From the NCBI RefSeq assembly GCF_004684205.1, contig NZ_SRIO01000003.1, positions 176,858 through 240,857 of the forward strand: a DNA stretch of 64,000 nucleotides, read 5' to 3'. Of this stretch, positions 54,501 to 63,363 are shown piece after piece. The notes beneath the pieces are model-generated. The model searched no databases. It was given only the letters and a program-made list of their open reading frames with translations, and was not told the origin of the DNA. The position numbers and the translations under genes are program-made. Source of the stretch: Candidatus Macondimonas diazotrophica. GTDB lineage: Bacteria > Pseudomonadota > Gammaproteobacteria > UBA5335. Numbering within the stretch: the first letter of the stretch is position 1; each line of letters starts with the position of its first letter.

Positions 54501-56682
54501 CTTGCAAGGTCAGTTGGATCAATGGGCCGAAGGACTGCCGGTCGAGTTGCCGCGCGACTTGCTCGAGAAGCTGGGGGTGGCATCCGAAATCATATCGACC
54601 ACCGGGACGCAACGTTCGGTCGACGAAAGGTCGGATCAGGATGGCGGCAGTTTGGACGTATCTGGACGGCACGCTGCCGATGAGCCTGGCGGGCCGCAAC
54701 CAGTGGTCGCTGAAGATGCAGCTTCGGTGTCCGAATCGGGAGGGCGCTTCGATGCCGCGAGCAGCACACTCCCGGACTGGTGGGACGCGCCGTTGCCCGG
54801 CGAAACCGAGGATGCGCCGATCGTCAGTGAGCAGCTGCGCGTATCCAGCCAGACGCTCGACCGCCTGCTGGGCTTGATGGGTGAATTGCTGGTCGCGAAC
54901 GGCCGAGCGGAGCAACCCATTCGGGAATTGGCGGGTTACATCCGCGAGATTGCCCGGACCATTGACCGGTTGCATCGTCAATTGCGCGAATTGGAGATCG
55001 AGGCCGAGTCCCGGATCGTATTCCGGCCGGAAGACGGCAAGGAAGCAGCCTCGAAGGCGGATTTCGATCCACTCGAGTTGGACCGTTACTCGCGCCTGCA
55101 GCATCTCTCACGGGGGTTGGGTGAAAGCATGACCGACCTTGTCAGCCTGCACGAACTGGTGAACGGCGCGCAGCAGGCGGCCGAATCGGCCTTGCAGCAC
55201 CAGCATCGACTGGCCGGCGGGATTCAGCAGAATCTGTTGCACACTCGGATGGTGGCATTCGACTTCCACAGTGCGCGCCTGCGACGCGTGGTGCGGCAGA
55301 GTGCCGAGGCGCTTGGGAAGTCCGCCGTGCTCGAAATCCGCGGCGGAGAGACTGAACTCGATCGCCAGGTTCTGGACCGGATGGTGGCCCCGCTTGAGCA
55401 TCTGTTGCGCAATGCCTTGGCCCATGGGATCGAGCCAGAAGAGGAGCGTCAGCGATTAGGCAAGCCGGTCCCCGGGCGGATCCAGTTGGGCGTTCATCGC
55501 GAAGGCTCCCAGATCCTCCTTGAGATCGCTGATGATGGATATGGCCTCAACACCCGGGCGATCTTGTCACGCGCTCGGGCTCGGGGTCTGGTGGAACCGG
55601 ACGAGACGTTGACGGATACGCAGATTCACCACCTTATCCTCGCGCCGGGGCTGAGCACCGCAACGGAGGTTAGCCAAATTGCCGGGCGAGGCGTGGGCAT
55701 GGATGTGGTGAACAGTCAGATCAAGGCCTGCGGGGGCCGTCTCGAAATCACCTCGCAGATGGGGTTGGGCAGCCGTTTTCGGATCTGGCTCCCGTACACT
55801 CTGGCCGTGAGTGACTGTCTATTGGTACAGGTCGGTGACGAATCCTACGCTGTGCCGATGTCGGGTATCCAAGGCATCATCCGGATGGATCCCGCTCAGG
55901 TGGCGGAATGGCAGGCGGGACAAATCGATCGCCTAAGCCACTTGGATGCGGAGTATCAGTTGATGACGCTGGCGCAGCTCTTGGGGCGTCATCAATCCTC
56001 GCGAGAGCAACTATCCGGCGAGCGGGCGGCGCTGTTGGTGAACGTGGCCGGACGCCATTGGGCCTTGGTGGCCGATGGGCTCGTCGGAACCCAGGAACTG
56101 GTCGTGCGGCCAGTCGGTACACGCTTGGCAACGGTGCCCGGAATTACCGGTGCCGCGATATTGAGCGACGGTTTGGTGGTGCTGATTCTCGATCCTCAGT
56201 CGCTGATTGGCAATCGCCATCGCACCGCAGCCGCGGAGATTCCTGAGGGCAGTCCCCAGATGCCGCAATCGGCGGGCCGTGCGCTCCAGGTGATGGTCGT
56301 GGACGACTCGATCACGATGCGGCGGGTGACCGCACGGCTCCTGGCCCGGGAAGGGATGATTGCCACGACTGCACGCGATGGAATTGACGCGCTCCAGAAA
56401 ATGCATGAACAAGCACCGGATCTGATTTTGCTTGATGTGGAAATGCCGCGGATGGATGGCTTCGAACTGCTCACCAACCTGAAGGCCGACGATGCGCTTC
56501 AGGCTATTCCCGTTGTGATGATTACCTCGCGGATCGGCGAAAAGCACCGGGATCGGGCCCTGGCCTTGGGCGCAGCGGATTATCTGGGTAAGCCCTACCA
56601 AGAGGCCGAATTGTTGGCGACCATCGCCCGGCATGCCGCGCCCGTCGCATTGGCCGTCTCTGAAGAGGGTGCCGAGGGGTGA
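51529..56682 (+). CDS. chpA: ChpA/PilL-type hybrid chemosensory histidine kinase
   Basis: A 1717-residue CheA-type kinase. The N-terminal 600 residues hold degenerate Hpt-like helices. Three intact Hpt domains carry HTLKG or HTFKG at about His622, His813 and His942. Acidic linkers separate them. The dimerisation and ATPase region follows with HLLRNALAHGIEPEEER and AGRGVGMDVV, then a CheW-like domain, then a C-terminal receiver with VVDDSITMRR and phospho-acceptor Asp1636 in LILLDVEMPRMDGF. P. aeruginosa ChpA is longer and has more Hpt domains. It receives PilJ signals and phosphorylates PilG and PilH. The ATG at 51529 lies 10 bases after the pilJ stop, so there is no room for pilK. Confidence 0.93.
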   Translation: MQPASTSTSDQMPRSPHAAQIQAIETLLPAIQEHFDQLRGLLETMGRGDVTVEALDTLRQGWQQLRDTFYFAGLRGPAYSAGQALVALTACAHPDAYADNLGDALAGLLVALSAYLALRARGEPECPSLLVFPINALRLATHRPTVCAAEVFALTGGADLIIQTGPDTTETNRAVIRSLAQRYRSGVMHATVSALRDDDWAQPLKGLVRVAEKLQHAASTPAVARSWWILGGLLMALAEGSVSRSEVRPIVLRIERMLGGLADTGETAEMQDTHRHVAAQALYLLARSPSLVADEAKAVTQTYDLSAWIVSPEEQERLRLALGDASSEAIEGVTRTIREDLQMVKESLDVLSRSAHPPAEELKVLAGITSDLCGTLAILDRPDLMHEMALASTRLERWMERERVPEAEWSELAQSVLRVEATLAGLSESSPQPDGTVDALLRQAVIHEALVDLRRVMGHLEANDPLVAHETVTGDLAGIGAALAMAGMSQMAAHFNQLAGVLGDWRRGSSSLDEALAAALESLMLALEQAEESTLGDPAAQQRAGMMVKRFVEALTPAPRAQQVASSAGADAASAHTGTLDLSAIFVEEAEEIMARIEPALAAWQQDRIDRAALADLRRAFHTLKGSGRMAGAEAIGELAWGIERVLNQVIEREDPVDDEVVMTVVEGTAHLTAHLPELQRPLSGEAQSCLDRLAMMPSRQDAAEGQSPPGTEDVSATSESVAMPVLAAESDSGQHSKIDAEVRTSPTIMADGALPEPSIDGVDGVQDEDATDLWTLFEHEAMAYLSRIQSYLQQAGENAALPLDSDVLRAFHTLKGTARTVGLDALAQWADEIDGWAKAAQRADKPLMQGQIAILGEATEACRQAVRTAIDPSIEVAWLQRLRRDRERLEQQMSVEPADPEIRALFLEESAELLAHIDDLFGVDPKADRAIPVDALMGALHTFKGGARMAGALLLGDLAHAIESYLARLRPVEEEMPREAHALLRQAVDALQGQLDQWAEGLPVELPRDLLEKLGVASEIISTTGTQRSVDERSDQDGGSLDVSGRHAADEPGGPQPVVAEDAASVSESGGRFDAASSTLPDWWDAPLPGETEDAPIVSEQLRVSSQTLDRLLGLMGELLVANGRAEQPIRELAGYIREIARTIDRLHRQLRELEIEAESRIVFRPEDGKEAASKADFDPLELDRYSRLQHLSRGLGESMTDLVSLHELVNGAQQAAESALQHQHRLAGGIQQNLLHTRMVAFDFHSARLRRVVRQSAEALGKSAVLEIRGGETELDRQVLDRMVAPLEHLLRNALAHGIEPEEERQRLGKPVPGRIQLGVHREGSQILLEIADDGYGLNTRAILSRARARGLVEPDETLTDTQIHHLILAPGLSTATEVSQIAGRGVGMDVVNSQIKACGGRLEITSQMGLGSRFRIWLPYTLAVSDCLLVQVGDESYAVPMSGIQGIIRMDPAQVAEWQAGQIDRLSHLDAEYQLMTLAQLLGRHQSSREQLSGERAALLVNVAGRHWALVADGLVGTQELVVRPVGTRLATVPGITGAAILSDGLVVLILDPQSLIGNRHRTAAAEIPEGSPQMPQSAGRALQVMVVDDSITMRRVTARLLAREGMIATTARDGIDALQKMHEQAPDLILLDVEMPRMDGFELLTNLKADDALQAIPVVMITSRIGEKHRDRALALGAADYLGKPYQEAELLATIARHAAPVALAVSEEGAEG

Positions 56683-57314
56683 ATGAGGATCCCGCGTTAC
56701 TCTATTGCCAAGTGCTGCCCGTGACCGGATACCGCTTGCTGATACCGAATGGGGCGGTCGTGGAGGTCATTCCACTGTCGATGGCGTCAAGGCGACCCAC
56801 GGACGGCACGCCGATTTCGGTGCCGTGGCGTGAGGAGACGTTGCGCCTGGTCTGTTTCGAATCCCTTTCCGACACGGCCGCGCCGGAATTTACGCCGCGA
56901 ACGCGGGTCGCCGTTCTGCGTGTGCCGGGCACCGAAGGGACGATTCATATCGGATTGTTGATCCAGGGGTATCCGCAAATGGTTCCGGTGCTGGCGGAGC
57001 AGTTGAAGGCGCTGCCTTTGACCGAGCAGGATCAAGCGCTTCCGGTCCTATGCCGGGTTCATTTTGCACGAGGAGAGATGCATATCCCGGATCTAGTTCA
57101 GATGGGCCAGTGGGCACAAGGCATGTCGCGGGCGCCCGCAGGCTCAGCGCAGATCTCCCCAGTGGGTTTGCAGGACGGCAAGGGCAGCGAGGGCAGCGGT
57201 CTCGGTGCGCAGAACGCGGGGGCCGAGCCGGAGTCCATGGAAATCGTGCCGGCGGGCGATGAGCTGCTCCTGGTCGTCGAGCCCCCCTTCGGGGCCGATG
57301 AGGAGTGCCACTGA
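56679..57314 (+). CDS. chpC: CheW-like protein ChpC, with a tail antisense to rsmE
   Basis: A 211-residue protein. The first 155 residues match the ChpC/CheW-like type (CQVLPVTGYRLLIPNGAVVE, GLLIQGYPQMV, RVHFARGEMHIPDLVQMG). The remaining 55 residues are Gly/Glu-rich and are encoded on the strand opposite the conserved 3' end of rsmE. The start is a GTG overlapping the chpA stop (GTGA). ChpC feeds a branch of signals to ChpA. Loss of an earlier stop, with read-on into rsmE, is the simplest explanation for the tail. chpB is absent between chpA and this gene. Confidence 0.8.
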   Translation: MNEDPALLYCQVLPVTGYRLLIPNGAVVEVIPLSMASRRPTDGTPISVPWREETLRLVCFESLSDTAAPEFTPRTRVAVLRVPGTEGTIHIGLLIQGYPQMVPVLAEQLKALPLTEQDQALPVLCRVHFARGEMHIPDLVQMGQWAQGMSRAPAGSAQISPVGLQDGKGSEGSGLGAQNAGAEPESMEIVPAGDELLLVVEPPFGADEECH

Positions 57315-57881
57315 ACGGGGCGTGCCCCACTGCTGAAATCCATGTTCGGCGCGTGGTTCGAGCATCAATCGCAGATGGGTATCGAGGTCAGGAAGTTCGA
57401 CTGCGTCGTTCAGCGACAAGACCTCGGACAGGATCGGCAGCCGAGCGCGGCCGCATTGTGCCGCGGCGTGAGCCAGGATGCCGCGCCAATGCAGTTGTCG
57501 CTTGGCGGCGCGTTCCGCTGACAGACGAACACCGGTGCGCGCACAGATCACTGGCACAATGCGGGCCACGCCAAGCTCGACAGCCTTCTGCATCACCAGA
57601 TCCATCCGCTCTCCCCGGGAGATCCCTTGCAGCAGTGTGATCTGGAGCGGCGATTCGCGCTCTGGCGCGACAGGGGACGCGGTGAGGCGAATCCGGCCGT
57701 CCTGTCGGCCGAGCATGTCGATGATGCCTCTGCACTCCAGCCCCTGGCCGTCGAAGACCACGACCTCTGCGCCGATCGGAAGGCGCAATACGCTGCGCAG
57801 ATAGTGCACCTGCTCAGGCGGGAGTGCGATATCGATTTCGGATGCGAGCGGTGTCGGTATGCAGAGGCGTGGAACGCGCAT
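57144..57881 (-). CDS. rsmE: 16S rRNA m3U1498 methyltransferase RsmE
   Basis: A 245-residue SPOUT methyltransferase. The N-terminal PUA-like domain has HYLRSVLRLPIGAEVVVFDG. The knot motifs are QKAVELGVARIVPV, LLIGPEGGLDDQE and the C-terminal LGPRVLRTETAALAALAVLQ. It methylates U1498 of 16S rRNA. It overlaps the tail of chpC by 171 bases on the other strand. It starts two bases after bioA ends, so the two are transcribed together. Confidence 0.94.
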   Translation of the reverse strand: MRVPRLCIPTPLASEIDIALPPEQVHYLRSVLRLPIGAEVVVFDGQGLECRGIIDMLGRQDGRIRLTASPVAPERESPLQITLLQGISRGERMDLVMQKAVELGVARIVPVICARTGVRLSAERAAKRQLHWRGILAHAAAQCGRARLPILSEVLSLNDAVELPDLDTHLRLMLEPRAEHGFQQWGTPRSVALLIGPEGGLDDQEQLIARRHDFHGLRLGPRVLRTETAALAALAVLQTHWGDLR

Positions 57882-57883
57882 CC

Positions 57884-59239
57884 TCAGTCCGCCGTCGCCC
57901 GATCGATGCCTTCGCAGGCGACCGCGACCATCCGGTCGATTTCCTTCGGCGTGATGACGTAGGGCGGCATGAAATAAACCACGTTGCCCAACGGTCGCAG
58001 CAACATGCCTTGGGTCAGTGCATGGCGATAGACGCGCAGCCCCCGCCGTTCCTGCCAGGCGTAGGCCGAATGCCGGTCACCCTGGGGCGTCATTTCGACT
58101 GCGGCGATCAGGCCGGTCTGGCGAACTTCGCCGACATGGGGGTGGTCTCGCAGTGGCGCCAGTGCCTCGGCCAGATGCGTGGCCAGTGCCTGGTTGGATG
58201 CGAGCACGGGCTGGGTATCGAAAAGGTCCAGCGTGGCCAGCGCAGCGGCGCAGCCCAGCGCGTTGGCCGTGTAGCTGTGCGAATGCAGAAAGGCTCGCAG
58301 TGTTGCGTAGTCATCGTAGAAGCAATCGTAGATGGCCTCGCCGGTCAACACCGCCGACAGTGGGAGATAGCCGCCGGTCAGCCCTTTCCCCGTGCACAGG
58401 AAATCCGGGGTGATATCCGCCTGTTCGCAGGCGAAGAAGGTGCCGGTCCGGCCGAAGCCCACCGCGATTTCATCGGCGATCAGGTGAACGTCATAGCGAT
58501 CACACAGTTCGCGGAGACCGCGCAGGTAAGCCGGATGATACATGCGCATGTTTCCGGCGCATTGGACCAGGGGTTCGACGATGACCGCGCAGATCTCGGC
58601 GTGGCGGGTCTCGAGCAATGCGGCCATCGGTTTAAGCATGTTCCGGCTATGGCACTCCCAATCGGTGTCCGCCGGGCGCAGATAGCAATCCGGTGAGGGC
58701 GCTTGCAGGGTGGGCATCAGCAGGGGACCATAGGTGTCCCGGTACAGATCGACGCCGCCGACCGCCAGAGCGCCCAGTGTCTCGCCGTGATAGCCGTTGG
58801 TCAGCGAGACGAATCGGGTTTTACCGTGGTGGCCTTGATTGCGCCAGGCATGAAAGCTCATCTTGAGCGCGATCTCGACCGCCGAGGATCCATTCTCGGC
58901 GTAGAACACCCGCGTCAGGCTGGGCGGAGCCCGACGGACCAGTCGTTCGGCCAGTGCCACGGCGGGCTCGTGGGTGAAGCCGGCGGTGATCACATGGGCC
59001 AGGGCATCGAGTTGGGCGCGGATGCCGGCATCGATGTGGGGGTGGCCGTGACCGAAGATATTCACCCACCAGGAGCTGATGGCATCCAGATAGCGGTGGC
59101 CCTCGAAGTCTTCGAGCCAGACGCCCTTCGCGCGCCGGATAGGAATCAGCGGCAGGGTTTCGTGGTCCTTCATCTGGCTGCAGGGATGCCAGAAGACGTT
59201 CAGGTCGCGATCACGGAGGTCGGCGTTGGTTTCGATCAT
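57884..59239 (-). CDS. bioA: Adenosylmethionine-8-amino-7-oxononanoate aminotransferase
   Basis: A 451-residue class III aminotransferase. It starts with FWHPCSQMKDHETLPLIPI, typical of BioA. The PLP lysine is in FLCTGKGLTGGYLPLSAVLT, and the block AISSWWVNIFGHGHPHI is specific to BioA. It makes 7,8-diaminopelargonic acid for biotin. It is followed by rsmE with two bases between; the upstream argA gene ends 14 bases before its start, so all three may share a transcript. In E. coli bioA lies elsewhere with the bio genes; here it stands alone. Confidence 0.95.
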   Translation of the reverse strand: MIETNADLRDRDLNVFWHPCSQMKDHETLPLIPIRRAKGVWLEDFEGHRYLDAISSWWVNIFGHGHPHIDAGIRAQLDALAHVITAGFTHEPAVALAERLVRRAPPSLTRVFYAENGSSAVEIALKMSFHAWRNQGHHGKTRFVSLTNGYHGETLGALAVGGVDLYRDTYGPLLMPTLQAPSPDCYLRPADTDWECHSRNMLKPMAALLETRHAEICAVIVEPLVQCAGNMRMYHPAYLRGLRELCDRYDVHLIADEIAVGFGRTGTFFACEQADITPDFLCTGKGLTGGYLPLSAVLTGEAIYDCFYDDYATLRAFLHSHSYTANALGCAAALATLDLFDTQPVLASNQALATHLAEALAPLRDHPHVGEVRQTGLIAAVEMTPQGDRHSAYAWQERRGLRVYRHALTQGMLLRPLGNVVYFMPPYVITPKEIDRMVAVACEGIDRATAD

Positions 59240-59253
59240 GAGATAGTCCCGGA

Positions 59254-60585
59254 TCAGGCGATGGGTCGGCGGGCGGCAGGCGCGGCACTCAAGGCCTTGA
59301 TAAAGACCTTGGAGTTGCGTTTGAAGTTGTAGAGCGCTTGCCGTGCGACCGGCAAGTCCTCGATGCGGGCGGGGCGATAGCCATGTTCAATGAACCAGTG
59401 CGCTGTTTGCGTGGTGAGCACGAACAGCCAGCGCAGACCGCGTGTCCAGGCGCGCTGCTCGAGGTGGGCAAGCAGATCGTGCCCCAGGCCGAGCTCACGA
59501 TAGTCGGGGTGGACCGCGACGCAGGCAATTTCACCCGCCTCTTCACCTGGAAAGGTATACAGGGCGGCGCAGGCCAGAATGGTCTGATCGCGCTCCATGA
59601 GTATGAAATTGGCGATTTCGAGTTCGAGCTGCTCGCGCGAGCGATGCACTAAGATACCCTGTGCCTCGAGCGGCGCAATCAGTGCCAGCAGGCCGCCGAT
59701 ATCGTCAATGGTTGCCTCGCGGACCACATCGTATGTTCCGGCCGTGATGAGCGTACCGATACCGTCCCGGGTGAACAGTTCCAGCAGCAGTGCGCCTTCC
59801 TGGCCGCGGGGGATCAGATGGGCGCGAGGCACCCCGCTGCGGCAGGCCTGAATGCACCCCATCCAGGCCTGCCGACGTGCCGGAGAAAACCCGGCCTCGC
59901 GGGTCCGGCTTTCGGCCTGTGCGGGATCAAGCTGGCTGGAACGTCCCGCGGTCACCGCCGCCGCATCTTCTTCTTCCAGGAAGATCAGTTTGTCGGCGCC
60001 CAGCTGGATCGCTGCCTGCATGGCCACCGATTCGCAGGACAGAAAAAACGCCTCCCCGGTGGTCGAGTAGCCGATCGGCGAAAGCAGGACCACTGCGCCC
60101 TGCTGCAGCGCCTGTCGAATTGCCGGGGTCTCCAGTCGGCGGATCTCGCCGCTGTGGTGATGATCCACGCCATCTCGGACGCCAACGGGTCGCGCAATGA
60201 GGAAATTGCCTGATACGAGCCGCAGGGCGGCGCCGTCCATGGGCGTCTGCGGGAGGCCGCTGGAAAATCCAGCCTCGATATCCAGGCGGGTGGCGCCGAT
60301 CGCTTCTTTGAGTGCGGGCAGCGCCGCGACGGGCAGGACCGGGACATCAGCGTGTTCCACCAAGGCGATCCGGGCCCGATCCAGCCGCTGTCTGAATTGC
60401 GGCGCAATACCATGAACCAGCACCAGACGCACGCCCAGACTGGCCAGCAGCGTCAGGTCCTGCACCAAGGCTGGAAAATCCGGCGATATGACCACTTCGC
60501 CACCGAAACAGACCACGAAGGTCTTGCCGCGATGGGCGTTGATGTACGGTGTGCTGTTGCGAAACCATTTGACGAACTGGTCCAT
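59254..60585 (-). CDS. argA: N-acetylglutamate synthase (ArgA type)
   Basis: A 443-residue protein, the same length as E. coli ArgA. The N-terminal amino-acid kinase-like domain starts FVKWFRNSTPYINAHRGKTF and holds LVLVHGIAPQFRQRL. The C-terminal GNAT domain has GEIACVAVHPDYRELGLGHD, with the acetyl-CoA loop RELGLG. It commits glutamate to arginine synthesis and is usually feedback-inhibited by arginine. It follows argE by five bases. Confidence 0.95.
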   Translation of the reverse strand: MDQFVKWFRNSTPYINAHRGKTFVVCFGGEVVISPDFPALVQDLTLLASLGVRLVLVHGIAPQFRQRLDRARIALVEHADVPVLPVAALPALKEAIGATRLDIEAGFSSGLPQTPMDGAALRLVSGNFLIARPVGVRDGVDHHHSGEIRRLETPAIRQALQQGAVVLLSPIGYSTTGEAFFLSCESVAMQAAIQLGADKLIFLEEEDAAAVTAGRSSQLDPAQAESRTREAGFSPARRQAWMGCIQACRSGVPRAHLIPRGQEGALLLELFTRDGIGTLITAGTYDVVREATIDDIGGLLALIAPLEAQGILVHRSREQLELEIANFILMERDQTILACAALYTFPGEEAGEIACVAVHPDYRELGLGHDLLAHLEQRAWTRGLRWLFVLTTQTAHWFIEHGYRPARIEDLPVARQALYNFKRNSKVFIKALSAAPAARRPIA

Positions 60586-60590
60586 GGTGT

Positions 60591-61766
60591 TCAGGCCGTG
60601 GAAGGCATCAAGCAGAACTGGGTGATCAGTGATTCCAGAATATTCATCATTGGGCTCAGTCGGTCCAAGGCGAGATACTCGTTTGGTTGATGGGCCTGTT
60701 CGATATCGCCGGGGCCGAGGATGACGGTATCCATGCCCATTTCACGATAGTAGGGCCCTTCGGTACCGAATGCGACGGATTCTGACGCTTGTCCGGTCAG
60801 CGTGGTGCAGGCGGCGACCAGTGGGCTGGTCAGTGCGGTTTCGAGCGGCGGCAGGCCGTCGAACAGGGGATGGAATTCGAGGGTCAGGCCCGTATCCGCC
60901 AGTGCGGCCTGCGCCCGCGCCTGCAGGTGATCCCGAATCACCTGGGGCGCCATGCCGGGTAGGAGGCGAACATCAAAATGCAGTTCGCACTCGCCACAGA
61001 TTCGGTTGGCGTTGTCGCCACCATGGATATGGCCCAGGTTCAGGGTCGGGTAGGGGATCGCGAAACCCGGGTGGTTGTAGCGCTCGAGCCACTGCCGGCG
61101 CTCGTCCATCAGAGCCGAAATGACACGATGCATACCGTCGAGGGCGTTGCGTCCGAGGGAAGGATCGCTGGAATGACCGGCGTGACCGACGATGCGAATC
61201 CGCTCCATCATCACGCCCTTGTGAAGGTGCGCTGGACGCATCGACGAAGGTTCGCCAATCACCGCATAGCGGCCATGAAAGGCTTTGGCATCGCGCAATG
61301 CACGTACCCCAGCCATACTGGTTTCTTCATCTGAAGTTGCAACCAGAACAAGCGGTTGATGGAATCTTGCTGGGCTTAGCCGGGCCACTGCGGCGAGCGC
61401 CAGGCCAAAGAAGCCCTTCATGTCGCTGGTGCCGAGGCCGTACAGTCTTCCTTCCCTGATATCCGCTCTGAGCGGATCGGAGTGCCAGCCGTCGTGATCG
61501 AACGGGACGGTATCGGTATGGCCTGCCAGGATCAGTCCACCCGGTCCGGAGCCCAACGTTGCAACCAGATTGGCTTTGCCGGCAGCCCCCGGCAGCGCCA
61601 GCACTTCGGTCCTGAAGCCAAGATCCTGACACCATTGCGCAATTCGGTCGATCACCGCGCGATTTCCCATGTCCCATTCGGGTTGTGCGCTACTGACCGA
61701 GGGAAGCGCGACAAGCTCGGAAATCAGCTCCAGAACAGGCGGAATCGGGGTGTCCATGTGCAGCAT
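60591..61766 (-). CDS. argE: Acetylornithine deacetylase
   Basis: A 391-residue M20-family zinc enzyme, against 383 in E. coli. Metal ligands lie in LILAGHTDTVPFD, GTSDMKGFFG (Asp) and SDEETSMAGVRAL (Glu base and ligand), and the C-terminal FGTEGPYYREMG. It removes the acetyl group from N-acetylornithine. Together with ArgA it suggests the linear arginine pathway. The start is one of two close ATGs (61766, 61757); the ribosome binding site is weak. The frame runs on to 61823 without support. Confidence 0.92.
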   Translation of the reverse strand: MLHMDTPIPPVLELISELVALPSVSSAQPEWDMGNRAVIDRIAQWCQDLGFRTEVLALPGAAGKANLVATLGSGPGGLILAGHTDTVPFDHDGWHSDPLRADIREGRLYGLGTSDMKGFFGLALAAVARLSPARFHQPLVLVATSDEETSMAGVRALRDAKAFHGRYAVIGEPSSMRPAHLHKGVMMERIRIVGHAGHSSDPSLGRNALDGMHRVISALMDERRQWLERYNHPGFAIPYPTLNLGHIHGGDNANRICGECELHFDVRLLPGMAPQVIRDHLQARAQAALADTGLTLEFHPLFDGLPPLETALTSPLVAACTTLTGQASESVAFGTEGPYYREMGMDTVILGPGDIEQAHQPNEYLALDRLSPMMNILESLITQFCLMPSTA

Positions 61767-61947
61767 TGTGGCGGTAGCACCGTCCTTTGGGCAAGAGGAA
61801 AACTTGAACTGTCCGCAGGACATTGCTTACTGTTGGCGCCTGTTGCCGAGTTTGGCAGGCGAATCTGGTAAGACATTGACGAGATTGCAGGTGGCGCCTC
61901 AGAGGCGTTCGAAAACCTTGGGCCGATTCACCCAACGTCCCAGGACC

Positions 61948-63363
61948 ATGCAGCGGTGGATGCGATATGCAGTGCTGGGCATGGCCCTCGGTGCGGTCGG
62001 CTGCGAGCCGGTTTCCGAACCCCTCTCGCAGGGTTTGGAAGGCATTCGGGAGCGCGGTGAGCTGGTGGTGGTGACGCGCACGGCCCCGACCACCTTCTAT
62101 CAAGGCGGCCATGGTCCTCAGGGTCCTGAGTTCGACATGGTCGAGGATTTCGCTCGTCATCTCGGCGTTCGTGCGCGTTATTTGGTGGCCGATACGGTGA
62201 CCGAAGCACTGCACTGGCTGGAGCAGGGACAGGCCGATCTGGCAGCTGCTGGAATCATCCGATCGCCATCGTATGAAGCAAACTTTCGCTTCGGGCCGGT
62301 TTATCGGCATATCGACCAGCAGGTGGTCTGTCATCGTTCCGATTCCCTGCCACGTTCCGTTGTGGACCTGGCCGGCCTGCGTATAGGCATCGGCAAGGAT
62401 TCAGTTTATGAGGAGCGTCTGCGGCAGTTGGCGGCAGACCACCCAGACTTGCACTGGGAACAGGTCGACGGGCTCAGCGTCGAGCAACTGCTGGAGCAGG
62501 TCTGGCGGCGCGAGATCGATTGCACGGTGGCCGGGTCTCCCGAAGTGACCATCAATCGCCGTTTCATGCCGGAGTTGGAAGTCGCTTTCGATTTATCCAG
62601 CAGCGAAGAGTTGTCCTGGATTTTGCCGAAATCGTCGTCCCAGTTGGCCGAGGCTCTTGAAGAGTGGATGCAAGACTATCGTGATCAAGGGCTGCTCGCA
62701 GCTCAGGAAGACCGGTATTTCGGCCACTTGGATGCCTTTGATTACATCGATGTGACGACTTACCGAGGGCGCATCTTTACGCGCCTGCCGCGTTATCGCA
62801 ATGCTTTCCGACGGGCTGAAGCGCGCTACGACATGCCATGGACTCTTCTTGCCGCGGTGGCTTATCACGAATCGCATTGGGATCCATCGGCCGTCAGTCC
62901 AACCGGTGTGCGCGGGCTGATGATGCTGACCGCATCCACTGCCCGCTCCCTGGGCGTCAATCGTTTGGATCCGACCCAGAGTATTCAAGGCGCTGCCCGC
63001 TATCTGGTGCAGTTGCGAGACAGCCTGCCGCCAGAGATTCCTGAGCCCGACCGCACTTGGATGGCGCTGGCGGCTTATAACGTTGGATTGGGGCATCTGC
63101 AGGATGCCCGTCGACTGGCTGCGCGGCTGGGTCTCGATCCAAACCGCTGGAGTGGGGTAAAGGAAGCGTTCCCGAAACTGTCGTGGCGCGCTTATTCGCG
63201 ATACAGCCGCTATGGCTATAGTCAGGGGCGCCAACCCGTCCGGTATGTCGAACGTGTCCGCGATTTGCATGCCATCTTGGAGCTGGCAGCCGCCGAGCAG
63301 AGCGGCAGCAGCGACAGCGGATACTTCTTCGGTGACGATAATCGACGTGTCAGCTACCAGTGA
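61948..63363 (+). CDS. mltF: Membrane-bound lytic transglycosylase MltF
   Basis: A 471-residue protein. It starts with a short signal ending in GAVGC, which could be a lipobox. Residues 35-265 form a periplasmic binding-protein-like domain. The C-terminal SLT domain has the catalytic Glu in LLAAVAYHESHWDPSAVSPT and GLMMLTASTARSLGV. MltF cleaves murein at the outer membrane. The start at 61948 is chosen for the signal; the frame extends upstream to 61669 over argE. The stop overlaps the ampD GTG (GTGA). Confidence 0.92.
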   Translation: MQRWMRYAVLGMALGAVGCEPVSEPLSQGLEGIRERGELVVVTRTAPTTFYQGGHGPQGPEFDMVEDFARHLGVRARYLVADTVTEALHWLEQGQADLAAAGIIRSPSYEANFRFGPVYRHIDQQVVCHRSDSLPRSVVDLAGLRIGIGKDSVYEERLRQLAADHPDLHWEQVDGLSVEQLLEQVWRREIDCTVAGSPEVTINRRFMPELEVAFDLSSSEELSWILPKSSSQLAEALEEWMQDYRDQGLLAAQEDRYFGHLDAFDYIDVTTYRGRIFTRLPRYRNAFRRAEARYDMPWTLLAAVAYHESHWDPSAVSPTGVRGLMMLTASTARSLGVNRLDPTQSIQGAARYLVQLRDSLPPEIPEPDRTWMALAAYNVGLGHLQDARRLAARLGLDPNRWSGVKEAFPKLSWRAYSRYSRYGYSQGRQPVRYVERVRDLHAILELAAAEQSGSSDSGYFFGDDNRRVSYQ

